From assembly GCA_029834535.1 (NCBI GenBank), contig JAQMWT010000138.1, positions 1 to 64,000 of the forward strand: DNA of 64,000 nucleotides. The letters run 5' to 3'. The notes under the pieces are model-generated. The model did no database searches and had not been told where the DNA came from. It worked only from the letters and a program-made list of their open reading frames with translations. This document shows positions 39,801 to 51,800 of the stretch, piece by piece; within the stretch, counting starts at the first letter, position 1, and every line of letters begins with the position of its first letter. The position numbers and the translations under genes are program-made. The DNA is from Chrysophaeum taylorii. Taxonomy: Eukaryota; Sar; Pelagophyceae; Pelagomonadales; Pelagomonadaceae.

Positions 39801-42800
39801 GCGCGGGGTAAGTTCTTTTCGAAAAACGAGTCAATAGACTGTGCTTGTCGGTTCCTGCATGAGCTTGTTGTCATTGTCATCTTGTGTTCCAACAAGTCTA
39901 CACGCTTTGTTGTTGGTGGTGGCTTTTGTTGGCTGTTCGTGGTGTCGTCTCCATGTATTGGCTATGCGTTGCTCGGGAAACTATTGCACTGCGAAAAGCT
40001 GCGTGTTACCATCCATCTTCAGAAGAAACGGCGTATATTGGACGCATTCTCCTGGATTGTGGTTTCTAACGGAGTCGTCTGAGCAGTGAAACATGGCATA
40101 CTGCCACAACTAGGATAGCACTCTGTCGAACCACCTGGCTGTTGCATTTGTCATACTCGGAAGCGATAAACGAACAAGTTTATTCACGATCCTTACTTTG
40201 AACTCGTTGAATTTCCACCGGTATTTGGCGTTGATTGAGGATTTTCGCGAGGGAAGTGCGCAACTCCACCTTGTTACCAATGATACCACGACAATCGCTT
40301 TTATGAAGTCCCTGTGGTCTTGACATCCTCGTTGTCTGGCGTAGTGAATGAGTATCTTTGCGGATGGACCCACAGCGTTCGCAGCCTTGAGCTGGAGCAA
40401 GGCTATACCGGAAGAAGAATGGTGCTCAGCCCCTCTTCATCGCGGTTATAGGATTGTGCCCTGGAACCCGACTTTGAGTTCGATCAGCAACCACGCCGGG
40501 GCCATGGCCACATGTTGTACATGTTTGTTGTCAGTTGTCAGCAAACTGAACCTTCTCTATTCAGGCGGCGTCGAGGATTGGCTCTCAGCTGTAGAGCAGC
40601 GCATGAAACAAGCCCTTCATGGGGCAATGAAGACTGGCCTGCTCGACTACGACGGTCGAGTTCGTTCGGAATGGGTCCTTGACCATCCTGGGCAGGTTGT
40701 CGCGACAGTAGCACAGATGATGTGGGCTCGAGGTACCGAGAATGCGCTTGCAACAGCTCAGCCCGCGGACATAAGGGCATGGTATGACCAGAACGTCGCA
40801 GATTTGCTGGGGCTCATTCAGCAAATCCGCGGCAACCTCGTCAAGCTTCAGCGTAAGAAAATTGTTGCTCTCGTGACGACCGATGTACACGCCCGCGACA
40901 TCGTGGAGGACTTAATCAACAAAAAAGTCACAAGCAAGGGTGACTTTGCGTGGATGCAGCAGCTGCGCTACTATTGGGAACGAGTCGAAGAGAGTGAAGA
41001 CTGCCTCATTCGACACTCAGACGCCCTCATCCATTACGGTTACGAGTACATGGGTTGCACGTCACGCCTTGTCATCACGCCGCTCACCGATCGATGTTGG
41101 CTTACTCTCACAGGCAGCTACGGCCTAAAACTCGGCGCTGCACCCGCTGGTCCCGCGGGAACTGGCAAGACCGAGTCATCGAAAGACCTGGCGAAGGCGA
41201 TGGCCATCCAGTGCGTCGTCTTCAACTGCTTCGCCGAAGATCACCAACTTCTGACGAATCGTGGCTTTATGTTTCTGGACGATGTCTTAAACTACAAAGG
41301 CACTGACCTTCATTTCGCGACCTACGACCCAAGCACGCAGCAGCTGAGCTATGCGCACTGCACCCGTTTGATCGTCAACCAGGCGCGAGTTCAGGAGCTG
41401 ATCGAGTTCACACACGACGACGAGGCCAACAGATGGGGCGACGGGAGCGACTGTTATGGTCGCACTCCATCAGCAATTGCGGAGATGAAGCAAGAAGTCC
41501 AGCAAGGCAATGACCTCCGAAGCCAGCTAGAGATCGACGACGATGACGACGACGACATGCTCGATGACGACGACGTCGTGCCGCGGCCTCGCCTCGCACG
41601 GCGATCAAATCGAGTGTCGCTCATCACAACGCCAAACCATGAAATGTTCGTTCAGCGGGTCAACGTAGGCATGACCGGCCAGCTCAATTGGACCGGCACG
41701 GGCAGCGACAGTCCTGACTCACACACCAAAGTCGAAGCACACCAGCTGACAGGCGATCACACGTGCATCCGATTTCTGGCGCAAGCACCCCAGGGTGCAC
41801 GTTCTCTTGCCGATGCGCAGACCGCGATGGCAATCGAACTGACGCTCAAGTCACTTGGTGTGGACCCTACCAACGACTCGCGCGTCGTCGCTTTCTTCGA
41901 GTTCTTCGGCTTCTGGCTTGGCAATGGCTTTTTGTTCTTTTTGCATGGGCTGCCGTACGCAGTTGCCCAACACCAACTCAAGTCGCAAGATGTCGACTTT
42001 CTCACGACTCGCCTCAACCTTCTTGAAGTAGAATATTTTCTGACTTCCGAGGAAGCACACGGCGATTCGCGGCTGAACATCACAGACCCGCGCTACGTTC
42101 TGTTCTTTTTCGCTGAATATGGGAAGAAGGACCACGGAAGTAATGTCCACGCGAGGACGTCACCAATGTCTGAGATGTCGCCAATGCCTATGGCGCGGTC
42201 GTACGCGCCACACGAACTGCTTGCGCAGTACTGGGCTGACGAACAAGAGCCTGCGATCGACTGGGACGACAGTTCTGTCACGGCCCAAGACCATCAGCGC
42301 GCCGATCGTGCCTTGAGTATCTCGAACTTCATCAACAAATTCTGTCAAATTGATGATCGTGCGAAAGTCGCGAAGCGCGCCCGCCACGCTTGCGCTCTGA
42401 ATGACGAGCAACCCCCAGAAGAGACGAAGGAATCATGTAGCTCTGCTCAACCTATCGCACCTCCGGTCAAAGAAGCCATTGCCTTTCTTAAGGAGTTTAT
42501 GGGCTTGGACGATTACAATAGACTTCACAAGATCCTGTCCAAGAAGAGACTGAAGAAAACCGAGTGGCATGGTGTGGCGAACATCGTCCCAAAATATATT
42601 GAGCTGCTTCCCGCTGGGTCGGTCGCAGCGCCAAAACCCTATCACAACAACAACAAAACTGACGCACCTGTTTGACTCTCACTTCTGCATAGGTCTGTCG
42701 AAAGACCCTACAACCAGCAAGCCGCATTCGCAGTCGCCATGGCATATCTCAACATAATGAACGCGCGTGACTTACCCATGCAGGCTTCGTTCACCGACCC

Positions 42801-45800
42801 CCGCACTGCGTTTGAAGCCAAGGGCTTCCGAATTAAAAAAGAAGTTTTCGTCTTTGACCCCCTGCTCGCCCGTGACGTTTTCATCCAAGATCCCAAGATC
42901 CACGCACTGCCGGCCTTTGATCATCCAAGTCGATTAGTTGCTCCTACGTCTGCAGCGGGCGGGGCTCCATACAACTATGTGACGCCGTTCACTAAGGAGA
43001 AGTTTGATTCGAAGGACATCAAGTCAACAAAAAGACTTCTGTGGTGGATGTTGCGTCTTCAAAAAACGTGGGCTCGAGCTCTCCTCCGAGGGATCTGTTT
43101 AGCCGACGGAAGCGAGTCTGCTGATGAGAACAATATATATACAACGTCTGCACGATTCCGGGATCAGCTTGTGCGCCTGGCTCTCCACGCCGGCTTCTCG
43201 GCACGCTTCGAGCTCATTTGTCTCAAACGTTTGTGCCAAGGCTTCATCGACCACGACTACGGTGCTGGCGACGCGGCTGTCGCCTCCACTCAGAACCTCT
43301 GGATGGTCGCATATGCCACAAATTCGCCAACCGAAACGTCCGGAGCGGAAAATCCGACAATGACGTGCAAGCACGACGGTACCAAATTTGCTTCAGACTC
43401 CGACATCAAGAAGATCACTTACTCGGGAAGGACGTGGTGTGTCAACATGAGCAACGGCTACGTCGTCGCTCGTCGCGCTCATGAAGATGCCAACGGCGTC
43501 ATTACAAAGGCAACGACACCGACTATTCAAGGAAACTGTTCAGATCAAATAGACTACAAGATGATGGGGAAGCTCTTTCGTGGACTCGCGCAGTCGGGCT
43601 CGTGGACGTGAGTTGCCTTTCTCATCCGTTGTAACTTCATGGCGTCAGCAGATGCCTTGACGAGTTCAATCGTATTGATATCGAGGTGCTGTCGGTTATA
43701 GCTCAGCAGCTTCTCGTGCTGCGCGAGGGCCGCATCGCCAAGAAACGCAACATCAACTTCATGGGCGTTGAGATCAACCTCTTGGACCACCACGTCATCA
43801 TTACAATGAACCCCGGTTACGCTGGGCGTACCGAGCTACCAGACAACCTCCAGGTGTGCTTCCGTCCAGTGGCCATGATGGTGCCGAACTATGCGCTCAT
43901 CGCCGAAATCATGCTCTTTGCCGAGGGATTTGGGGACGCAAAGACGCTCTCGCGGAAGATGTGCAAGCTTTACATCCTCTGCTCAGAACAGCTCTCGCAG
44001 CAACCTCACTACGACTATGGGCTCCGAGCGGTCAAATCTGTATTGGTCATGGCGGGTGGCTTGAAGCGGGGAAATCCCGAAACTCCGGAGGACCTGGTGC
44101 TCATTCGGGCGCTTCGCGACTCGAACTTGCCCAAGTTTTTGGCGTTTGACATACCCTTGTTCTTCGCAATTCTGGCAGACCTCTTTCCTGGTGTAACGGT
44201 ACCCAACAACGACTACGGGGAATTCCAGACGGTCATGTGCGAAGAAATCAACAAGGCTGGCCTTCAGAACATATCGGGATTTCACGCCAAAGTTATTCAA
44301 ATGTTCGACATTCTGAATATTCGCTTTGGCGCGACGCTCGTTGGCCCGACTGGTGCAGGTCAGTAGACAAGAAGAGTGTGAATTCGTGTAGTTCGTGTTC
44401 AAGGTTGTTCGTCGAAAGCGATGATACCGTGATCATCGTCGTCGTCCAAACGCGAAATGATGCGCCTATGTGTTGTCATCCAGGCAAGTCGACGTGCTAC
44501 CGAATCCTGGCTGCGACAATGGGCACACTTTTCCGCTCGGGGTCGAAGAATACACAATTCCAGGAAGTGAGATTCGAGATTCTAAATCCGAAAGCAATTA
44601 CGATGGGCGAGCTATACGGGGAAGTCAACCAGGTCACTCAAGAATGGCGCGACGGCCTCGCATCAACGATTATGCGCCGCGCGGTTGGCACCGGCGCTTG
44701 AGTTCTTTGCGTTGCGCTCTGTTACTCTACTTCTCTCTCTTGCACATTTTTTTCATTGATCATCGCAGGTGGGTGATGAGACGCCCGTGCGGAAGTGGAC
44801 TGTTTTCGATGGTGCGTGCTACAAGACTTACTGACTCGCGTGATAAACGTGCCTCCTCGTCGACGCACACGACTCGCGTTTTGCTTTTCTTACTTTTAGT
44901 CTCGAGCCTTTCGTGTTTATTGTATTTTTTTGGTGGTCGCTGTGCGCTTCTAAGAAGATTCTATCTCAGGTCCTATTGATGCATTATGGTAGGGCTGCGA
45001 AGTTATGATATTGTGACGTCGTGCCCGACAGGATAGAAAACATGAACACCGTACTTGACGACAATATGACGCTGTGTCTCGCCAACGGAGAACGAATAAA
45101 GCTCAAGGTCGAAATGAAGATGCTATTCGAGGTGATGGACCTTGCGGCTGCGTCGCCTGCAACAGTGAGCCGCATCGGCGTCGTCTTTATGACACCATCC
45201 GACCTTGGCTGGATGCCCTACGTCCATTCGTGGGCCCAAAAGCTTCCCTCGCACGTTCCCGATGCTGCTCGGACGCATGTCGTCGCGCTTTTTGAGAAGT
45301 TCTTTCAGGACGGCCTGAACCACCAGCGGAAGCACTTGAAGGAGCCTGTCGGCTGCGTGGACATCCAACTGGCCACGAGCTGTGCCGTCGTCTTCCAGGC
45401 CATTTTCGCCGGGACAGGCAACGTCAACTTCGAGGCCTACAACAAGACACCCGACTTGCTGTTGAGGCTGGTCGAGAAGATTTGGTTTTTTGCGTTCAAC
45501 TGGGCTGTTGGGGGATCGATAACCTCCGACGGCCACGAGAAGTTTGACGAGTTTGCACGTGGACTCATTGAAACCAGCGGCGTAAATCTCATGCTCCCGA
45601 ACTCGGGGACGACGTACGACTGCTTCGTTCAAATCAACGACTCGGGTGGCACATTCACGCCATGGAAATCCATTGTCCCAGCATTTAACTTCGACCCAAC
45701 GCAACCCTACACGGCGATTGTTGTTCCCACCGAGGACACCACGCGCTTCAGCTTCCTCATGCGGACGCTTATCACCGAGTCAAAGCCCGTCTTCCTCACC

Positions 45801-48800
45801 GGCGTAACCGGCACCGGTCCACAAACGCCAGTGTCCTGACTTGCCGTGGACTGCTGCTTTCATTCACGCTACCTCCGCAGGGAAAACTGTGATGGTGCAG
45901 AATACCCTCAAGAGCCTCGAGCCACTTGTTGAAGATGGGGGTCTCGGAGTTGTGTCCATGTTCCTTAATTTTTCGGCGCAGACTTCGAGTCTGGTAACGC
46001 AGCAAAGTATTGAGGCCAAGCTCGAGAAGAAGCGCAAGAACCTCCTTGGTGCGCCAGCCGGGCGCAAAATCATTGTCATGGTCGATGACGTGAGCACCAG
46101 CGCCCATTCTATTATCGTAGAGAGATTGGATTGCTTCAATACGAATGTGCATAGGTCAACATGCCCCTTGTCGAGACCTACGGCGCACAGCCACCCATAG
46201 AGCTTCTTCGTCAGTTTCTCGACTTTAAAGGGTTTTACGACCGCGACAAGCTGTTTTGGAAAGACATAGTCGACACAATGCTTTTCACGGGTGCGGCACC
46301 GCCTGGAGGCGGGCGATCGGAAGTTACACCGCGCTTCAGTCGTCACTTCAATGTACTCTGCGTGCCGCCTGCCAGCGAAGGGGCAATGGGCCTGATTTTC
46401 GAAAGCATTTTCGGCGGCTTCATGGCATCTTTCGATAAGACACTCCAGTGCGCTGTCAAAGGCATCGTTGCCGGGACCATCGAGATTTACAACACCATTG
46501 CAAAGGAGCTCCTGCCAACCCCGTCGCGGTTCCATTACTCGTGAGTCATCTTAACTTCCAGGGTTCAATACGCGTTGAGTCCGCGTCGTCGCGTGCTGTC
46601 GATCCGCAGGTTCAACCTTCGCGATCTTTCAAAAGTCTTTCAAGGTCTACTTATGGTGACGCCTCAAAAGGTCAAGGACATGGAAACGTTAGCGAAACTT
46701 TGGCTCCACGAGACCCAGCGAGTCTTTTATGATCGACTCATAAACGTGACCGACCAGGCGTGGTTCGAGTCTCTGGGATGCGAGCTGCTTGCGCGGCACC
46801 TCGCGCAACCGCCGCATACTCCAGAGCAGCTCTTCGGCGACAACTCGGTCATATTTGCTGACTTTGGCAAGCCCGGCGTCGATGTCGCCAACCGCAAATA
46901 CGAATTCGTGGAGCAACAAAGCATCACACACGTCCTGTCCGACATGCTTGACGATTACAATGTCAATTTCCCGACGAAGATGAACCTCGTCTTCTTCAGT
47001 GACGCCGTGCGACACATCTGCCGCATGTGTCGCATTATTCGCCAGCCCCGTGGGAACGCCATGCTCGTCGGCGTCGGCGGTAGCGGCAAGCAGTCAACAG
47101 CGAGGCTTGCGGCTTTCGTGGCAAACATGCCGTGCCTGTCAATCGAAATCAACCGTGGTTACGGGCTCAAGGAATTCCGCGAGGACATGAAGAAGTTTAT
47201 GATCATGACTGGTGTGGAGGGCAGTAACCTCGTATTTGCGCGTTCCAGCGTGGAGGTCACCTTAATTACCGTGCAATCGATGTGACCGTTTTTGCTTTAT
47301 CAGGTCTTTACCGACAGCCAAGTTGTCGATGAGTCCATGCTCGAAGACGTCAACAGCGTGCTCAACAGCGGAGAGATTCCCAACCTATTCCCACAGGACG
47401 AACTCGACAAGATCTGCGGTGACATGATACCTGTATGCGACGCACTGGGGATTGCGGCTAGTCGGGATAACTGCATTGCAACTTTTGTGCGCCGCGTTTG
47501 GGACAAACTGCACATCGTTTTGTGCATGTCTCCAGTCGGCGACGCGTTGCGCGTTCGCTGCCGCCAGTTTCCTTCGTTAATAAACTGTGCGACGCTGAGT
47601 CCGAGCCTCGGACTCTTCTTCTTGTATCCGAGCTCATGTCATTGTCACATTTAGTATTCGTGTGTGTCAACCTCTCGAATCCTTGCACTGAATGCTCGAC
47701 CCCAGGTTCCACGATAGACTGGTATCTTGGATGGCCTGGCTCGGCGCTTGTTGCCGTCGCAAGTCACTTTTTATCGTCGGTCAAGCTTGGAAGCGGAAGC
47801 GAAGAGCTTGAGACGCAACATCGAGAGAGCATTGTCCAGCTATGCGTAAAGGTGCACTTGAGCATCGGGGAAATGAGCGAGGAGTTTTTCGCTAAGCTAC
47901 GACGTCGAACCTACACGACGCCGAAGTCATATCTCGACCTTATCAACATGTACTCGACCAAGCTTGGGGAGCTCCAGGCCCGAGTTGACGTCAAGATCGA
48001 GCAGATGACTGTGGGAACCCAGAAGCTGAGCGAGACTAATGCCATCGTCGATGGACTGCGTGGCGAGCTCAAGCAACTCGAACCCGTTCTCGTGGAAAAA
48101 AAGGCCGCCGCCGAGAAGATGCTCAACCAGGTGGCGATCGACCAGGCCGAGGCTGACAAACAGAAGGAAAAAGTCAGCACCGAGGAAGCAACGCTAAGTA
48201 AACAGTCCCAGGAGGTCGCGGCTGTTGCCGCCGAAGCGCAGGCGGATCTCGATGTAGCGCTCCCCGCGCTCAATGCCGCTGTAAAAGCGCTCGACTCACT
48301 CACCAAGAACGACATCACTGAAGTCAAAGCGTTCAAGAGCCCGCCACTTGCAGTCAAAGTCACCATGGAGGGCATCTGCATCATGCTTGAGCGCAAGCCG
48401 GACTGGGACGAGGCCAAGAAAGTGCTCGGAGACAGCGACTTTCTCAACAAGCTCAAGACGTACGACAAAGACAACATCAAAGACTCGGTAATTAAGAAGA
48501 TCCAAAAGTACATCACAGTACGTAGACGTATACGTCATGAAACCCGCGGCTTCGTTGCTTGACAATCGCTCGTGTAGGATCAAAACATGCAAGTTGACGT
48601 TGTAACGAAAGTATCACAAGCGGCAAAGGGACTGTGTGCGTGGTAGCTACATCGAGCACTATTGAGTCGCTCAGAATTTGCCTTTCTCACATTGTGCCGT
48701 GTCGCAGGTATGTGGATTCACGCCATGAATGTCTACCACAAGGTTGCCAAGGAAGTGGCGCCGAAGCGGGAGCGCGTCAACGCGATGAACGAGCAGCTCG

Positions 48801-51800
48801 CCAAGGCAAACGCCTCGCTAAAAGAGAAGCAGGATACTCTCCAGGCTGTCCTCGACAAGGTCGCTGCACTGCAGGAGCAGTGCGATAACACGGTCGACGA
48901 GAAACAGGAGCTTGAAGCTGCACAAGAGCAGACTTCGCTCCGTTTAACGAATGCCGAAAAGTTGACGTCTGGCCTCTCCTCTGAGGGCATTCGATGGAAA
49001 GCCAACCTCGAAGCCTTTTCAGTGCAGCGCGTGACTCTCATCGGTGAGTTGTTCCAACGTTTGGGGACACTGAGGTGACACATCCTGTGTTAGGCGACAC
49101 TTTGCTCTCGTGCGCGGCCATCTCCTACTACGGACCATTCACGGGTGCCTACCGTGATCGACTCATGAATATGTGGCTCGAGGAGGCAAAGCGCAGCAAA
49201 CTTCCGTGCAGCGAGAGTCCGACGCTTCTCACCACTGTCGGCGATCCAGTCAAAGTTCGCGAGTGGCAGACTCAAAACTTGCCGACAGACATCGTCTCTA
49301 CAAACAACGCAATACTCTGCACGACTGGAAGAAGATGGCCACTCATGATCGACCCACAAATGCAGGTATGCCCACTTGTGTCATACGCCTCGGTTGGCGT
49401 GAAACTGTTGGATGTGTGGCGTGAGGATTCTAGCGGCATATTACGTCGACAAGAAGATTTACGCTGGCTTTGATGTTCCTACCCTAGACATATCTCGTTA
49501 GTCTCACTTATCACCGCTTGTCGAAAAAAAAATGCTATCTCAATTTGGCTTACTTTCGCGTGGTGATCCCAAGTTCGTTCGTCTCAGGCAAACCGCTGGA
49601 TTCGAAAGATGGAAGAACGTAACGAGCTGCTGACGACGACGATGTCTGATCTTAATCTCCTCCGTGTTCTTGAAGCGGCGATTCGCAACGGGAAGCCATT
49701 GCTGATTGAAGACGTTGGTGAAAATTTGGAGCCGGCGCTCGAACCAATACTACAGAGAGCAACGTTCATTGAGGGCAATCGCGTCCTCATCCGAATTGGC
49801 GATTCCAACGTGGACTACGATGACGGCTTCCGGCTCTACATGACGTCCAAGTTGTCTAACCCACACTATCTCCCAGAGGTTAGTTCGCACTATTCTGTTT
49901 TCGCCAAGTCATGTTCCCACGATATGATGTCGAGGTTCGAGATCTTGGCTTTCACAGGTCTGCATAAAAACCACTATAATAAATTTCTTCGTGACGCTGG
50001 AAGGCCTAGAAGAGCAGCTGCTTGCCGCGGTCGTCAAAGCAGAACGCCCGGAAGTAGAAAAGAAAAACGTCTCTCTTCAGCTCTCGATGGCTGCCGACCG
50101 AAAGAAACTTGCGGAGCTCGAGGCAGAAATTCTCAAACGTCTGTCGGAGAGCAAAGGTACGTTGTTGCGCCTAGAATTTATTTATTTATCGGTGTTTGTC
50201 ATCTTAAATGTGCTACTTCTCAGACTTTGCCATCTTCCGCGCGCGACTGTTCTTTGCCATGTCAGTTGTTTTATATTCAATTTCGTGCGCGCGTGATGTA
50301 GGAAACATTTTGGACGATGAAGATCTCATAGACACCCTGGCGGACTCAAAGAGCTTCTCAACGATGATCAACGAGCGTTTAGAGGCTGCAGAGGTCACCC
50401 AGAAGGAGATCCACGAGGCGCGCGAGGAGTACCGGTCCGTTGCAACCAGAGGAGCTCTGCTGTATTTCGTGATTGCCGACCTTTCTCTCATCGATCCAAT
50501 GTACGCGTATAGTTTGCAGTACTTCTCCAGCCTCTTCACCCGGTGTTTGCGCGACGCGGAGCCATGTGCTGACTTGGCCAGTCGTCTTCAAACACTCGTT
50601 AGTTATTCGACCGAGGTGATTTACGCGAACATATGCCGAGGTCTTTTTGAACACCATAAGGCGCTTTTCTCTGCGCTGTTAGCCTTTTCGATCCTACGCC
50701 ACGCGAAAGTCATTAGCTCGAGGGAGTGGAATCTGCTGATTCGTGGCGCGGGCGTTGGTGCGGACAAGACTTCGCAGCAAAAGAATCCTCACGCAGACAA
50801 GATCAACGAGCAGGCGTGGGACTTGATCTGCGCCATGGAACATTTGCCAACTACAAGTGGCGACTTTAAGGCCGAGGGGAACGATGTAAAGCATATCTTG
50901 GGGGGCCTGGCAGAGTCGCTCGCCACGAATTGGAAGGCATGGCAGCGGTTTATGGAAGCGGAGCAGCCTCACGAAGAGCCGCTCCCAGAGCCGTTCGATG
51001 ACAGAGTGACTCCATTTGGCAAGCTTCTCCTGGTGAAAGCACTACGAGATGATAAGGTTCTCTTGGCCATCAACGGTTATGTGCGTGCCATGTTCGGCGA
51101 CGCGCTTGCGGACAGTCCGTCGGCGACGATGGAGCAGATCTACGCCGATCTAGACAACGCCACGCCGTGTATATTCATTCTTTCGAAGGGCTCAGATCCG
51201 ACCAGTCTTCTCTTCAAACTCGCCAAGAGCAGGAGCTACAGCGACCGGCTTCACTTAGTTTCGCTCGGTCAGGGCCAAGGCCCCGCGGCGCGGGCTCTCG
51301 TGGAGCGCGGCTGCCGCACGGGCGACTGGGCGCTACTTCAAAACTGCATGCTTGCTAAGTCTTGGATGGGCGATCTTGAGCTCATGGTCTTCGAACTGCA
51401 GGAGAATCGCGAGAAAACACACCAAGACTTCAGGCTCTTCCTGACATCGTCGCCGGCGGACTACTTCCCCGTCTCGGTCCTCCAGAACGGCGTTAAGATG
51501 ACAAACGAGCCCCCCAAGGGTATTCGCGCGAATCTGCTGCGATCATATGCAAATCTTGTCAACGCCGACGACTTCGAATCAAACTCCAAACCTGCGGCCT
51601 TTAAACGCCTTACTTCTTCATTATGCTTCTTTCACGCTAATGTTCTCGAGAGGCGAAAATTTGGCCCCCTCGGTTGGAATATCCGCTATGCGTTCGACGA
51701 GTCCGACCTCGAGACGTCGATCGCCATACTCAACCGCTTTCTCAACGAGCAAGAGGATATTCCGTGGGACGCCCTACGATTCGTTGTTGGCCACATCAAC

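Noticed and set aside
40110-40400. Minus-strand frame inside the long dynein intron as an intron-encoded gene
   Set aside because: No motif, no plausible start context, and composition like the flanking intron.
42673-42675. Stop codon inside the intein 2 frame, as evidence of a dead intein
   Set aside because: A 75-base GT-AG intron covers it exactly and restores alignment with intein 1.
37347-43611. The inserts as retained introns or unrelated genes
   Set aside because: They are open reading frames continuous with dynein on both sides, start with Cys, end with Asn before Cys, and carry intein blocks in order.
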